The notes: generated by a model not told the origin, from the letters alone. Positions 51,040 through 61,405 are shown, counted from the stretch's first letter. The stretch is DNA of 64,000 nucleotides from Azohydromonas aeria (GCF_009760915.1 NZ_VIDQ01000008.1:1-64000); one strand, 5' to 3'. Made by a program: numbers and translations.

Positions 51040-51900
51040 TCAGGCCGCTTCGGCCGCGGCCGTGTCGGCGGCCAGCTTCTGCGCCATTTCCTTGCGGAAG
51101 CGGTTGAGCGCCTGCACGTTCGGGAAGTCGCGGCCCATGAGCAGGCTCAGGTTGTGCAGGATGCGCTGCACGACCTTGCCTTCCCATTCGGCGTCGAACT
51201 GGATCTGCTGGTCGAGCCAGTGCTCCAGCCAGTCGGGGTCGGGCAGGCGGCTCTGCACGGTGTCGCGCGGGAACAGGCTCTCGTTGACGTGCAGGTTGGT
51301 CGGGTGCAGCGGCTGCGAGGTGCGCCGCGCGCTGGCCATGAGCACGCCGACCTTGGCGAAGGCCACGCGCGCCGCGTCGCCGTGCTGGGCCAGGGCGCGC
51401 TTCATGTAGCGCAGGTAGGCGCCGCCGTGGCGGGCCTCGTCGCGGGCCAGCGTCTCGTAGATGGCCTTGATCACCGGCTCGGTGTGCCATTCGGCGGCGC
51501 GGCGGTACCAGTGGTTGAGACGGATCTCGCCGCAGAAGTGCAGCATCAGCGTCTCCAGCGGCGGGGCCGGGTCGAACTCGAAGCGCACCTCGTGCAGCTC
51601 GGCCTCGGTGGGCAGCAGGTCCGGGCGGAAGCGGCGCAGGTACTCCATCATCACCAGCGAGTGCTTCTGCTCCTCGAAGAACCACACGCTCATGAAGCCG
51701 CAGAAGTCGCTGTCGCTGCGGTTGTCGCGCAGGAACATCTCGGTGGCCGGCAGCGCCGCCCACTCCGTGATCGCGTTCATCTTGATCGTGCGCGCCTGCT
51801 CGTCGCTGAGCTGCGCGGCGTCGAAGCGGTCCCAGGGGATGTCCGTGTCCATGTTCCAGCGCACGGCTTCGAGTTGCTTGAAAAGTTCGGGGTAGAGCAT
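51040..51900 (-). CDS. Ferritin-like di-iron protein (acyl-ACP desaturase-like)
   Basis: 286 residues. The di-iron ligands appear as E-x2-H pairs in SVWFFEEQKHSLVMMEYL and LARDEARHGGAYLRYMKRAL, with a further Glu in MLHFCGEIRLNHWY. The pattern is that of soluble acyl-ACP desaturase/ribonucleotide-reductase-like helical bundles. The activity is not known. The start MLYPELFKQLEAVRW at 51900 is preferred. Convergent with the rhombosortase-like gene. Confidence 0.78.
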   Translation of the reverse strand: MLYPELFKQLEAVRWNMDTDIPWDRFDAAQLSDEQARTIKMNAITEWAALPATEMFLRDNRSDSDFCGFMSVWFFEEQKHSLVMMEYLRRFRPDLLPTEAELHEVRFEFDPAPPLETLMLHFCGEIRLNHWYRRAAEWHTEPVIKAIYETLARDEARHGGAYLRYMKRALAQHGDAARVAFAKVGVLMASARRTSQPLHPTNLHVNESLFPRDTVQSRLPDPDWLEHWLDQQIQFDAEWEGKVVQRILHNLSLLMGRDFPNVQALNRFRKEMAQKLAADTAAAEAA

Positions 51901-52277
51901 GGAAGGCGGCCTTCTGGAAAAGCGGGACGGACGGGAGGGACAGGCAGGCGGGCTTTGACTTCGCGCAAAGCCGCGAATTCTAGGGGGTGTTGGTGATTCC
52001 CCCATGACACGCCACTTTTCAACCGCTGGGAGCGTCTACCAATGCGCAGATCGCCAAATCCACGTTGCAAACTTAATGCAGATGTAACGGCGGATCACAT
52101 CGGTGGAACAGTGGGGGGGCTGTGATGTCTCATGTCCATGCCGATGCAGTTCTCGTCGGCACCCGTTTTTTCTGCCCTGCTGCCGCCGGCACCGCCGGCT
52201 GAAATCCCGCAAGCGCTTCTCCTCCTCCCTCCCTCCCTCGTTCGCTTCGGGGCGCGGCACGGCAGTCTTTATCAGCC

Positions 52278-52306
52278 ACGGGGCACCGTCACAGGCGGTG
52301 CCCCGT
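52278..52306. terminator. Hairpin terminator beyond corA
   Basis: Arms ACGGGGCACCG (52278-52288) and CGGTGCCCCGT (52296-52306), loop TCACAGG, followed on the plus strand by TCTTCTT. It is 47 bases past the corA stop on the minus strand. Confidence 0.65.
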
Positions 52307-52325
52307 TCTTCTTGGGGTCCCGTCG

Positions 52326-52350
52326 GCTCGCCTCGCCTCGCCTCGCCTCG
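52326..52350. repeat. Pentanucleotide tandem repeat next to the corA stop
   Basis: GCTCG followed by four perfect CCTCG units, ending 2 bases from the corA stop codon. Confidence 0.85.
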
Positions 52351-52352
52351 GC

Positions 52353-53339
52353 TCAGAGCCAGCCCTTGCGCCTGAAGTACAGGAAGGGCGTGATCACGCT
52401 GAAGGCCATCAGCCCCAGCGCGAAGGGATAGCCCAGCTCCCATTCCAGCTCGGGCATGAACTTGAAGTTCATGCCGTAGACGCTGGCGATGAGCGTGGGC
52501 GGCAGCAATGCCACCGAGGCCACCGAGAAGATCTTGATGATCCGGTTCTGGTTGATGTTGATGAAGCCGACGGTGGCGTCCATCAGGAAGTTGATCTTGT
52601 CGAACAGGAACGCCGTGTGGCTGTCGAGCGAGTCGATGTCGCGCAGGATCTGGCGCGCGTCCTCGAACTGCTCGGCGTTGAGCATGCGGCTGCGCATCAG
52701 GAAGCTCAGCGCGCGGCGCGTGTCCATGACGTTGCGGCGGATGCGCCCGTTGAGGTCCTCCTCGCGCGCGATGGCGGTGAGCGCCTCGCCGGCGGCGACG
52801 TCGTTGACCGCTTCCTTGAGCACGCGCTGGCTGACCTTCTCCAGGCTGTCGTAGATGCCCTCCAGCGCGTCGGCGCTGTACTCGGCGTCGGCGTCGTAGA
52901 GCTTGAGCAGCACGTCCTTGGCGTCCTCGATCAGCGCCGGGATGCGCCGCGCGCGCAGCCGCAGCAGCCGGAACACGGGCAGGTCCTCGCTGTGCACCGA
53001 GAACAGCACGTTCTCGTGCAGGATGAAGGCCACGCGCACGCTGCGCGAACCCTGCTCGTCGTGGCCCTTGTCGGCGTCGATGAGGAAGTCCGAGCGCATG
53101 TGCAGCTCGCCGTTGTCCTCTTCGTAGAAGCGCGCCGATTCCTCCAGGTCCTCGTCGACGATGTCGGCGGGCAGCACCAGGCCGAAGCGCGCCTGGATCC
53201 AGTCCTTTTCCTCTTCGGTGGGGTCTTCGAGATCGACCCACACCGGCCTGGGCAGCTGCAGGGAGCCGTCGGCGAGGTCGCCGTCCTGCACCAGCCGGCC
53301 CTTGAGCTTGCCGGCCTCCAAAGTGAACACGTTGAGCAT
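52353..53339 (-). CDS. corA: Magnesium/cobalt transporter CorA
   Basis: 328 residues. A large acidic cytoplasmic domain (about 1-260) is followed by two C-terminal membrane helices. The pore signature YGMNF lies between them, after FSVASVALLPPTLIASV. VWVDLEDPTEEEKDWI at the N-terminus and NVMDTRRALSFLMRSRMLN in the stalk helix are typical. It carries Mg2+ (also Co2+, Ni2+) into the cell. The protein ends in the basic FRRKGWL. Confidence 0.96.
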   Translation of the reverse strand: MLNVFTLEAGKLKGRLVQDGDLADGSLQLPRPVWVDLEDPTEEEKDWIQARFGLVLPADIVDEDLEESARFYEEDNGELHMRSDFLIDADKGHDEQGSRSVRVAFILHENVLFSVHSEDLPVFRLLRLRARRIPALIEDAKDVLLKLYDADAEYSADALEGIYDSLEKVSQRVLKEAVNDVAAGEALTAIAREEDLNGRIRRNVMDTRRALSFLMRSRMLNAEQFEDARQILRDIDSLDSHTAFLFDKINFLMDATVGFININQNRIIKIFSVASVALLPPTLIASVYGMNFKFMPELEWELGYPFALGLMAFSVITPFLYFRRKGWL

Positions 53340-53543
53340 CTGCTCATCTCCAACGACGCGTGTGGGGAAGCCGAGGCGTCAGGCGCGCGCGCGGCGCGCT
53401 GGGTGTGCCGGGCCTCGGCTGAGAGGATGTGTGGGAACCGCCTCACCCCTCGTGGGCCCGCCAGGCGGTCACGCGTCGGAGTGGACGGTCACCGTGGGTG
53501 ACTCTGGTCCAATGCCGTCTCCATCAATGGGACGCCCGGATTA

Positions 53544-54512
53544 TCACACCGCCCCCGGGTCTTCCCGGGCGGCAGCGGGCCAGGCGGCGGCCGCGATGGC
53601 GCGCATTTCACGCGCCAGCGCCTGGCCGTCGGCCTCGCGCAGTGCGGGCGAGCGCGCCAGCGCGCGCGCCAGCAGCGCCTCCAGCGCCGCGGGCAGCTCC
53701 GGGCGCAGCGTGCGCAGCGGCCGGGCCTCGTCGCGGGCGATGGACTGCAGCAGCTGCCCCATCGACTCGCCCTCGTGCGGCAGCCGCGCCGTGAGCAGCT
53801 GGAACAGCAGCACCGCCAGCGCGTAGAGGTCGCTGCGCGCGTCGGCCGGCGCGCCGGCCAGCAGCTCCGGCGCCATGAACGCCGGCGTGCCCAGCAGCAG
53901 CCCGCTGCGCGTGCGCGCCGCGTCGTGCAGCCGGGCCAGGCCGAAGTCGGTGAGCTTCAGGCTGCCGCTGGGCAGGTGCAGCATGACGTTGGCGGGCTTG
54001 ACGTCACGGTGCAGCACGCCCTGGCGGTGCGCATGCGCCAGCGCCTCGGCCAGCCGCGCGCCGATGTCGAGCGCCAGCGGCTCCGGCAGCAGCCGCGCCG
54101 GCTGCGTGTAGCGGGTGAGGTCGCAGCCGGGCAGCAGCTCCATCACCAGGTAGCCCAGGCCCAGCGCCTCGCCGGCGTCGAAGACCTGGACGATGTCCGG
54201 ATGCCGCAGCCGCTGCGCCGCCTGGGCCTCGGCCCGGAAAGCCAGGCGCGCTTCTTCCGCGGCGCTGCTGCCCTGGCCGAGCACCAGCGTCTTGAGCGCG
54301 CGCGCGGCGCCGCTGCGGCGCTCGCGCGCCAGGTACACCGCGCCCAGCGCGCCGCGGCCGATGAGCCGCTCGACGAGCAGCCCCGCGAAGGTCGTGCCCG
54401 GCGCCAGGGCGTCGGCCGTTGCGGACACAGACGCCGGGGCCGGCGTCGCCGCCCGGCCAGCGGCGGGCGCGCGCCGTCGCCGCCGCCACCATGCCGCCAG
54501 GTCCCATGCCAT
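53544..54512 (-). CDS. Serine/threonine protein kinase (PknB-like, soluble)
   Basis: 322 residues. After a basic, low-complexity N-terminus (about 1-35) comes a complete Hanks-type kinase domain: GRGALGAVYLARE (P-loop), RALKTL (ATP lysine), HRDVKPANVML (catalytic loop), LTDFGLARL (metal) and GTPAFMAPELLAG (activation). No membrane helix or sensor domain follows, so it is cytosolic. No phosphatase or FHA partner is adjacent. It is 204 bases downstream of the corA start on the same strand. Substrates unknown. Confidence 0.92.
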   Translation of the reverse strand: MAWDLAAWWRRRRRAPAAGRAATPAPASVSATADALAPGTTFAGLLVERLIGRGALGAVYLARERRSGAARALKTLVLGQGSSAAEEARLAFRAEAQAAQRLRHPDIVQVFDAGEALGLGYLVMELLPGCDLTRYTQPARLLPEPLALDIGARLAEALAHAHRQGVLHRDVKPANVMLHLPSGSLKLTDFGLARLHDAARTRSGLLLGTPAFMAPELLAGAPADARSDLYALAVLLFQLLTARLPHEGESMGQLLQSIARDEARPLRTLRPELPAALEALLARALARSPALREADGQALAREMRAIAAAAWPAAAREDPGAV

Positions 54513-54567
54513 GCGTGCCGCCTGCTTCGTCGCCCCGGTCGGGGGACCTTAGCACGCGGGCCGCGGC

Positions 54568-54593
54568 CGTCTGCGCGCGCGGGCGCGCAGACG
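54568..54593. terminator. Perfect GC-rich hairpin between two minus-strand genes
   Basis: Arms CGTCTGCGCGC (54568-54578) and GCGCGCAGACG (54583-54593), loop GCGG. It begins 4 bases past the stop of the 147-residue gene. No T-run. Confidence 0.55.
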
Positions 54594-54597
54594 CGCG

Positions 54598-55041
54598 TCA
54601 GTCGCTGAGCGTGAGCACCAGGGCCAGGCCGGAGGTGACGCCCACCGGCAGCACCGTCCAGCGGTCCTGCGCCGGCTTCTCCACCAGATCCGAGGGCAGC
54701 GCCTCGTGCAGGTTGCCCATGCGCGGGCGGCGCGCGTCGATCACGCGCAACCCGTGCCCGTGGCGCAGATGCAGTTGCCGCGCCACCTCGGGCAGCGGCT
54801 GGCGCGCCACCTGGGTCTCGATGCGGCCGCCCAGGAGCTGCGGGCGCAGCTCCTCGAACAGCTGCGCCGCCCAGCGCGCGCGCCACTGCTCGCGGGAGCT
54901 GTGCGCGACCCACTTGCTGACGCGGTGCGTGAGCTTCGGGGCGCAGCCCACCAGCAGCCAGTGCGTGTCGGGACCGGCCAGCGGCTGCAGCACGCGCAGC
55001 GCGTGCGCGGCGTCATCGACGAATGCAGCGATCTTCTCCAT
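54598..55041 (-). CDS. Protein of unknown function next to terC
   Basis: 147 residues, not recognised. It starts at an ATG with AAGG 7 bases upstream. An N-terminal helix (EKIAAFVDDAAHALRVLQPL) is followed by a hydrophobic strand THWLLVGCAPKLTHRVSKWV, a tryptophan-rich helix (SSREQWRARWAAQLFEELRP) and a weakly hydrophobic C-terminus. No signal peptide. It begins 31 bases after the terC stop on the same strand and may be cotranscribed under the same manganese riboswitch, which would hint at metal homeostasis. Confidence 0.65.
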   Translation of the reverse strand: MEKIAAFVDDAAHALRVLQPLAGPDTHWLLVGCAPKLTHRVSKWVAHSSREQWRARWAAQLFEELRPQLLGGRIETQVARQPLPEVARQLHLRHGHGLRVIDARRPRMGNLHEALPSDLVEKPAQDRWTVLPVGVTSGLALVLTLSD

Positions 55042-55072
55042 GGGCACGCCTTTCGCGGGAAGTGGTCGGTCT

Positions 55073-55774
55073 TCAGGCCGCCGGCGACTGGGTCCGCATC
55101 GACTGCGCGGCGCGGCGCGCCGTCAGCCAGCCCGCGCCCAGCACGCCGGCCACCAGCACCACGTAGAGTGCGATGCGGGCGAATTGGTTCGGATCGAACA
55201 CCGCGTCGAGCAGCGGCTCGCCCACGATCATCTTGGCCGCCGTGAAGGCCAGCACGCCCGCGCCGATGTAGGTGATCGCCGGGAAGCGCTCGACCAGCTT
55301 GAGCACCACCGAGCTGCCCCAGACCACGATGGGCACGCTGATGAGCAGGCCGATCACGACCAGGTCGAACGAGCCGTGCGCCGCGCCGGCCACGCCCAGC
55401 ACGTTGTCCACGCCCATGAGCGCGTCGGCGACGATGATGGTCTTCATCGCGCCCCAGAAGGTGTTGGCGCCGACGCTGCCGTGGCCGCCCTCCTCGGCCT
55501 GCGGCTCCAGCAGCTTGTAGGCGATCCAGACCAGGCCCAGGCCGCCCACGAGCATCAGGCCCGGCACCTTGAGCAGCCACACCACGCACAGCGTCATGAC
55601 CGAGCGCATGGCGATGGCACCGACGGTGCCCCAGACGATGGCTTTTTTCTGCAGGTGCGCAGGCAGGCTGCGCGCGGCCAGCGCGATGACGATGGCGTTG
55701 TCGCCGGCGAGCACCAGGTCGATCAGGATGATGGCGGCCAGGGCTGAGAACCAGGCGGGGGAAAGAAACTCCAT
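55073..55774 (-). CDS. TerC family membrane protein (riboswitch-controlled)
   Basis: 233 residues with about seven membrane helices. The acidic membrane motifs of the TerC/Alx family are present: IILIDLVLAGDNAIVIALA (about 15-33) and IIVADALMGVDNVLGVAGAA (about 110-129). TerC/Alx proteins export manganese or help load exported proteins with metal. The 5' leader contains a yybP-ykoY riboswitch (55896-56036), which supports a manganese role. The start at 55774 gives MEFLSPAWFSAL. A paralogue lies just upstream. Confidence 0.92.
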   Translation of the reverse strand: MEFLSPAWFSALAAIILIDLVLAGDNAIVIALAARSLPAHLQKKAIVWGTVGAIAMRSVMTLCVVWLLKVPGLMLVGGLGLVWIAYKLLEPQAEEGGHGSVGANTFWGAMKTIIVADALMGVDNVLGVAGAAHGSFDLVVIGLLISVPIVVWGSSVVLKLVERFPAITYIGAGVLAFTAAKMIVGEPLLDAVFDPNQFARIALYVVLVAGVLGAGWLTARRAAQSMRTQSPAA

Positions 55775-55895
55775 GAGGGCTCCGAAGGTGGATTGCAGGA
55801 CGGACGGTGCGCAACGTCCGGCCGGAATGCACGAGCGACGGGAGCCGGTGGGAGGAGGCGCCGCCTTCGAGCACCCGCGTCGGGCGGTGTGCGTC

Positions 55896-56036
55896 GAAGG
55901 TCTTGCTCGGCAGCCGTGCAGTGGCACGGGCCCAGCGGGCCGGAAACCACAGGCGTTGCGCCGGGCTTCGTATTGACGACCTGCTGATCGTCCGACGCCG
56001 CACTCGCTGGCGGCACCGGACGGGAGCTACTCCCCT
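55896..56036 (-). promoter_or_regulatory. yybP-ykoY manganese riboswitch
   Basis: On the minus strand the leader reads AAGGGGAGTAGC (from about 56037), then GGTCGTCAATACGA, and later GAGCAAGACCTTCGA. These are the conserved boxes of the yybP-ykoY aptamer in the right order, with pairing sequence between them. It lies about 120 bases upstream of the TerC ATG. Downstream, ACCTTCGA (near 55898) can pair with TCGAAGGC (near 55866), a possible switching hairpin. Known members sense Mn2+ and turn on exporter expression. Confidence 0.85.
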
Positions 56037-56058
56037 TCAGGAGCGCGATTAAAACAGA

Positions 56059-56078
56059 AAGGCGCCCGAAGGCGCCTT
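56059..56078 (-). terminator. Intrinsic terminator after the second terC
   Basis: Arms AAGGCGCC (56059-56066) and GGCGCCTT (56071-56078), loop CGAA; on the minus strand followed by TCTGTTTTAA. It separates this gene from the riboswitch of the next. Confidence 0.85.
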
Positions 56079-56113
56079 GTGGAGATTGCGTAATTGTGAC
56101 GCGTTCAGCCGTG

Positions 56114-56848
56114 TCAGCCCGCGGTGCCGGCGGCCTGCGGCTTGCGCGCCGCGGCCCACTTGCCCCAGGCCAGCACCAGCAGCGCGCCGGCGATGCCTGC
56201 GGCGTAGCGCAGCGTGGCGCTCTCGGGCAGCTTGGGCATCCACGACAGCGTCGCGGGGTCGATCACGGCCGGGTCGCTCACGGCCATGGTGCCGGCGATC
56301 CAGCCCAGCAGCATGCCGCCCAGCGTGATGACGACGGGGAAGCGGTCCATCAGCTTGATCACCAGCTGGCTGCCCCAGACGATGATGGGAATGCTCACCA
56401 GCAGGCCGAAGATCACCAGCGGCATCTGGTGCTGCTCGCCCGCGCCCTGCGCGGCGCCGGCGATGGCGATGACGTTGTCCAGGCTCATCACGAAGTCGGC
56501 CACGATCACCGTCTTGACCGCCGCCCAGAGCTTGTCGCTGGCCTGGATGTTGCCGTGGTCGTCATCGTCCTGCGGGGCCAGCAGCTTGATGCCGATCCAC
56601 ACCAGCAGCGCCGCGCCCACGAGCTTGAGGAACGGGATGGCCAGCAGCGTCAGCGCGAAGAAGATCAGGATCACGCGCAGCACGATGGCGCCCACCGTGC
56701 CCCAGATGATGCCCTGCGTGCGCTGCTTGGTTGGCAGCTTGCGGCACGCCAGCGCGATGACGACGGCGTTGTCGCCGCCCAGGAGGATGTCGATCATGAT
56801 GATCTGACCGACGGCAAGCCAGAACGCTGGCGTCAGGAACTGTTCCAT
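56114..56848 (-). CDS. TerC family membrane protein (YjbE-like)
   Basis: 244 residues with seven or more membrane helices. Family motifs are IIMIDILLGGDNAVVIALAC (about 15-34) and VIVADFVMSLDNVIAIAGAA (about 112-131). The acidic residues match those of the paralogue at 55073, but no riboswitch precedes this copy. It ends in an alanine-rich tail. The two genes probably arose by duplication, with separate control. Metal ion transport is inferred from the family. Confidence 0.9.
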   Translation of the reverse strand: MEQFLTPAFWLAVGQIIMIDILLGGDNAVVIALACRKLPTKQRTQGIIWGTVGAIVLRVILIFFALTLLAIPFLKLVGAALLVWIGIKLLAPQDDDDHGNIQASDKLWAAVKTVIVADFVMSLDNVIAIAGAAQGAGEQHQMPLVIFGLLVSIPIIVWGSQLVIKLMDRFPVVITLGGMLLGWIAGTMAVSDPAVIDPATLSWMPKLPESATLRYAAGIAGALLVLAWGKWAAARKPQAAGTAG

Positions 56849-56960
56849 GGAATTGCTGTGAGGATGGCTTCGACCGGGGCGCGAGTGTAGGCGCGCAGCG
56901 AAGCCCCGCCGTGCGTGGAATTACAGATGCGGCTGCTGCGCGTTGGGGCCGCGCCATGAA

Positions 56961-56984
56961 AAAAGGCCGCTTGCGCGGCCTTTT
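56961..56984 (-). terminator. Intrinsic terminator after sucD (bidirectional)
   Basis: Arms AAAAGGCCGC (56961-56970) and GCGGCCTTTT (56975-56984), loop TTGC, with A and T runs on both sides. Confidence 0.85.
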
Positions 56985-57009
56985 CTTTCACGCGGTGAGA
57001 GCCGCGGGA

Positions 57010-57903
57010 TTACAGCAGGCCCTTGAGCAGCTTGCCCATCTCCGACGGGTTGCGCGTCACGGTGAAGCCGCAGGCTTCCATGATCTGCAGCTTGGCGTCG
57101 GCCGTGTCGGCGCCGCCGGAGATCAGCGCGCCGGCGTGGCCCATGCGCTTGCCCGCCGGGGCGGTGACGCCGGCGATGAAGCCGACGATCGGCTTCTTCA
57201 TGTTTTCCTTGCACCACTGGGCGGCCTCGGCCTCGTCGGGGCCGCCGATCTCGCCGATCATGATCACGGCGTCCGTGTCCGGATCGTCGTTGAACATGCG
57301 CATCACGTCGATGTGCTTGAGGCCGTTGATCGGGTCGCCACCGATGCCCACGGCCGAGCTCTGGCCCAGGCCGATCTCGGTCAGCTGCGCCACGGCTTCA
57401 TAGGTCAGCGTGCCCGAACGCGACACGACGCCGATGCGGCCCTTGCGGTGGATGTGGCCGGGCATGATGCCGATCTTGATCTCGTCGGGCGTGATCAGGC
57501 CGGGGCAGTTGGGGCCCAGCAGCAGCGTTTCCTTGCCGCCGGCAGCCACCTTGGCCTTCATCTTGTTGCGCACTTCGAGCATGTCCCGCACCGGGATGCC
57601 CTCGGTGATGCAGATGGCCAGGTCCAGGTCGGCCTCGACGGCTTCCCAGATGGCGGCAGCAGCCCCCGCGGGCGGCACGTAGATCACCGAGACGGTGGCG
57701 CCGGTCTCGCTCTTGGCTTCCTTGACGCTGGCGAAGATGGGGATGTCGGCGAACTTCTCGCCGGCCTTCTTCGGGTTCACGCCGGCAACGAAGCACTCCT
57801 TGCCGTTGGCGTAGGCCTGGCAGCCCAGGGTGTGGAACTGGCCGGTCTTGCCCGTGATGCCCTGGGTGATGACCCGGGTGTCCTTGTTGATGAGGATGCT
57901 CAT
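57010..57903 (-). CDS. sucD: Succinyl-CoA synthetase, alpha subunit
   Basis: 297 residues. The CoA-binding N-terminus [19 protein letters not shown], the segment [20 protein letters not shown] and the phospho-histidine loop [16 protein letters not shown] are intact. With SucC it makes ATP or GTP from succinyl-CoA in the citric acid cycle. It follows sucC by 37 bases and a terminator ends the operon. Confidence 0.98.
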   Translation of the reverse strand: MSILINKDTRVITQGITGKTGQFHTLGCQAYANGKECFVAGVNPKKAGEKFADIPIFASVKEAKSETGATVSVIYVPPAGAAAAIWEAVEADLDLAICITEGIPVRDMLEVRNKMKAKVAAGGKETLLLGPNCPGLITPDEIKIGIMPGHIHRKGRIGVVSRSGTLTYEAVAQLTEIGLGQSSAVGIGGDPINGLKHIDVMRMFNDDPDTDAVIMIGEIGGPDEAEAAQWCKENMKKPIVGFIAGVTAPAGKRMGHAGALISGGADTADAKLQIMEACGFTVTRNPSEMGKLLKGLL

Positions 57904-57940
57904 GGTGTTCTTCCGCGATTTCAGTGCTGGGCGTCTTGGC

Positions 57941-59101
57941 TCACGCCACGGCGGCCACGATCTTCGTGGCGGCTTCGGCCATGGTGTCGGCGGCGATGAT
58001 GGGCAGGCCCGAGTCGGCCAGCATCTTCTTGCCCAGGTCCTCGTTGGTGCCCTTCATGCGCACCACCAGCGGCACCTGCAGGTTCACCGCCTTGCACGCG
58101 GCGATCACGCCTTCGGCGATGGTGTCGCAGCGCATGATCCCGCCGAAGATGTTGACCAGGATGCCCTTGACCTCCGGGTTCTTGAGCATGATCTTGAAGG
58201 CCTCGGTGACCTTCTCGGCGGTGGCGCCGCCGCCCACGTCCAGGAAGTTCGCCGGCTCGCCGCCGAAGAGCTTGATGGTGTCCATGGTGGCCATGGCCAG
58301 GCCGGCGCCGTTGACCAGGCAACCGATGTTGCCGTCCAGGCTGATGTAGGCCAGGTCGAACTTGGAGGCCTCGACCTCGGCCGGGTCCTCTTCGTCGAGG
58401 TCGCGGAAGGCGACGATCTCGGGATGGCGGAACAGCGCGTTGGAGTCGAAGTTGAACTTCGCGTCCAGGGCCTTGATGTTGCCGTTGCCTTCGAGGATCA
58501 GCGGGTTGATCTCGGCCAGCGAGGCGTCGGTGTCCATGTAGCACTGGTACAGGCCCTTGAGCACCTGCACGGCCTGGGCCTGGCTGGCCTCGGGAACGCC
58601 GATGCCCTGGGCCAGGTACAGCGCCTGCTCGTCGGTCAGGCCGGTCGCGGGCTCAACGAAGACCTTGAGGATCTTCTCGGGGGTGGCGTGGGCCACTTCC
58701 TCGATGTCCATGCCGCCTTCGCTGGAGGCCATCATGGCGACCTTCTGCGTGGCGCGGTCGGTCAGCGCGGCGACGTAGTATTCCTTCCTGATGTCAGCGC
58801 CTTCCTCGATGAGGAGGCGGCGCACCTTCTGGCCTTCCGGTCCGGTCTGGTGGGTCTTGAGCTGCATGCCCAGGATCTGGTCCGACAGCGACTTGACCTC
58901 GTCGATGGAGCGCGCGAGCTTGACGCCGCCGCCCTTGCCGCGGCCGCCGGCGTGGATCTGCGCCTTCACCACCCAGACGCTGCCGCCGAGCTTCTGGGCA
59001 GCCTCCACCGCCTCCTGGACGTTGAAGGCCGGGTAGCCGCGCGGCACCGGCACGCCGAACTGGCGCAGCAATTCCTTGCCTTGGTATTCGTGGATCTTCA
59101 T
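57941..59101 (-). CDS. sucC: Succinyl-CoA synthetase, beta subunit
   Basis: 386 residues. The ATP-grasp domain begins [20 protein letters not shown] and has [20 protein letters not shown]; the C-terminal part includes [20 protein letters not shown] and [17 protein letters not shown]. Start at 59101 is standard for SucC. First gene of the sucCD operon. Confidence 0.98.
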   Translation of the reverse strand: MKIHEYQGKELLRQFGVPVPRGYPAFNVQEAVEAAQKLGGSVWVVKAQIHAGGRGKGGGVKLARSIDEVKSLSDQILGMQLKTHQTGPEGQKVRRLLIEEGADIRKEYYVAALTDRATQKVAMMASSEGGMDIEEVAHATPEKILKVFVEPATGLTDEQALYLAQGIGVPEASQAQAVQVLKGLYQCYMDTDASLAEINPLILEGNGNIKALDAKFNFDSNALFRHPEIVAFRDLDEEDPAEVEASKFDLAYISLDGNIGCLVNGAGLAMATMDTIKLFGGEPANFLDVGGGATAEKVTEAFKIMLKNPEVKGILVNIFGGIMRCDTIAEGVIAACKAVNLQVPLVVRMKGTNEDLGKKMLADSGLPIIAADTMAEAATKIVAAVA

Positions 59102-59588
59102 GGGGTGTGGCTCTGGGGGAGTGAAGGTCGGCTCAGGCGGGAGCGGCCGAAAGGCCGGCATTGTGGACAGCGTCGGCGCCGATCCCGCGTGGAGAACACG
59201 TACGAAACGCCTGCCGTGCCGGGCCAGTCCGCCGCAGCGCGCCGCCATCGCCACGCAGCACGCCCGCCGGGCCGCCGCAGGGGCGACGGGAGGACGCGTT
59301 TCGCTGGAAAGCGGCAGGCAGGAAAGCCATGAAACTGCGGTTTTGAATTTTGAATCCCACGGGTGCGGGATTCCGGGCCTGGGGCGTGGCAAACGGCGCG
59401 CAATGTAGCACGCGCTTCCTGCGGCCAAACTTACGCCGCCTCCGGCGCCCGGCCGCGGCATTTGGAGCGCGGCGGCTTGCGCCGCGTCAAGGAATCGGCG
59501 GAAACCAGGGGTTCCGCGCGCGGCGCGGTCACCACCCTCTCCTCGTCCCTTCACGAGGCTGCCACCGGGAGCGGCCCGTGACGGCGGA
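59102..59588. other. Intergenic region upstream of sucC
   Basis: No gene. The only clear structure is a 7-bp hairpin, GAATCCC/GGGATTC (59352-59373). The sucCD promoter should lie here. Nothing else recognised. Confidence 0.45.
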
Positions 59589-60266
59589 TCAGTCCTCGCA
59601 GGACTGCAGCACGCGGCGGATCACGTCGGCGCCGAAGCCGCGCCCGGCCAGGAAGCGCATCTGCCGCGCGCGCTGTGCGGCGTCGGCGGGCGGCGCGTCG
59701 CCGAACTTGCGCGCCCACACCTCGCGGCAGCGCTCCAGCTCGGTGTCGCGCAGCCGCTGCGCCGCGTCCTCGTCGAGCGCCACGCCGTGCTGCGCCAGCT
59801 CCTGGCGGATGCGCAGGTTGCCGAAGCGCGCGGCGCGCGCATGCACGCGCGACTCGACGAAGCGCTCCTCGGACAGGTAGCGCTGCGCCTGCAGCCACTC
59901 CAGCAGCGCCTCGACCGCAGCTTCGGCCTCGGCCCAGGCCGCGGCGGTGTCCACGGCGGGCCCCGGCGCGGCGGCGTCGCCTGCGGAAGAAAAAACACCC
60001 GGCCGGGCGGAGGCCGGGCCGGGTGAGCGGTGCAATCGGGATGGGGAGCGGGATCGGGCGTGGGAAACAGGGTCGGTGCCGTCGCCGGCGTCGGCCACGT
60101 CCATGGCCGGTGCCGAAGGCGCGGGCGCCACGGCGGCCTGGGCCGCCGCCAGCGCCGCGGCGCGCGCATGCGGCAGCAGCTTGCGCCGCAGTTCGGCGCG
60201 GCTGTGCTCGCGCCGCGCCAGCATCGCCAGCGCGCGCGCCTTGAGCGACAGCGCCGGCCGGGGCAC
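59589..60266 (-). CDS. recX: RecX regulatory protein with a low-complexity insertion
   Basis: 225 residues from a GTG at 60266, with GGAG 8 bases upstream; no ATG fits. The first RecX helical module is [20 protein letters not shown] (about 8-27). The second and third follow only after about residue 108: [20 protein letters not shown] and [15 protein letters not shown], ending [20 protein letters not shown]. Between them lies an Ala/Pro/Ser/Arg-rich insertion (about 36-108) absent from ordinary RecX. The insertion DNA carries a complete intrinsic terminator in the direction of transcription. RecX modulates RecA filaments. It starts 31 bases after recA. Confidence 0.88.
   Translation of the reverse strand: MPRPALSLKARALAMLARREHSRAELRRKLLPHARAAALAAAQAAVAPAPSAPAMDVADAGDGTDPVSHARSRSPSRLHRSPGPASARPGVFSSAGDAAAPGPAVDTAAAWAEAEAAVEALLEWLQAQRYLSEERFVESRVHARAARFGNLRIRQELAQHGVALDEDAAQRLRDTELERCREVWARKFGDAPPADAAQRARQMRFLAGRGFGADVIRRVLQSCED
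59990..60025 (-). terminator. Intrinsic terminator inside the recX coding sequence
   Basis: On the minus strand CACCCGGCC (60025-60017) pairs with GGCCGGGTG (60004-59996) and is followed at once by six T (59995-59990). Further GC pairing is possible inside. It lies in the insertion region of recX, about 240 bases after the start codon. Confidence 0.7.
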
Positions 60267-60297
60267 CGCAGCCTGCTCCCGCGCAGTGGCGAGGGCC

Positions 60298-61368
<1,071 letters not shown>

Positions 61369-61405
61369 GGTTCTCTCCGGTTTCGTGGCCATGATTGTCT
61401 CAGAA

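Larger units (their letters stand above)
51901..52352. other. Intergenic region before the ferritin-like gene
   Basis: No gene supported. It contains the promoter region for the ferritin-like gene, a hairpin at 52278-52306 and a CCTCG repeat at 52326-52350. Nothing else recognised. Confidence 0.5.

Noticed and set aside
56849..56960. A second riboswitch before the other terC gene
   Set aside because: The conserved GGGGAGTAG and GCAAGACC boxes are absent.
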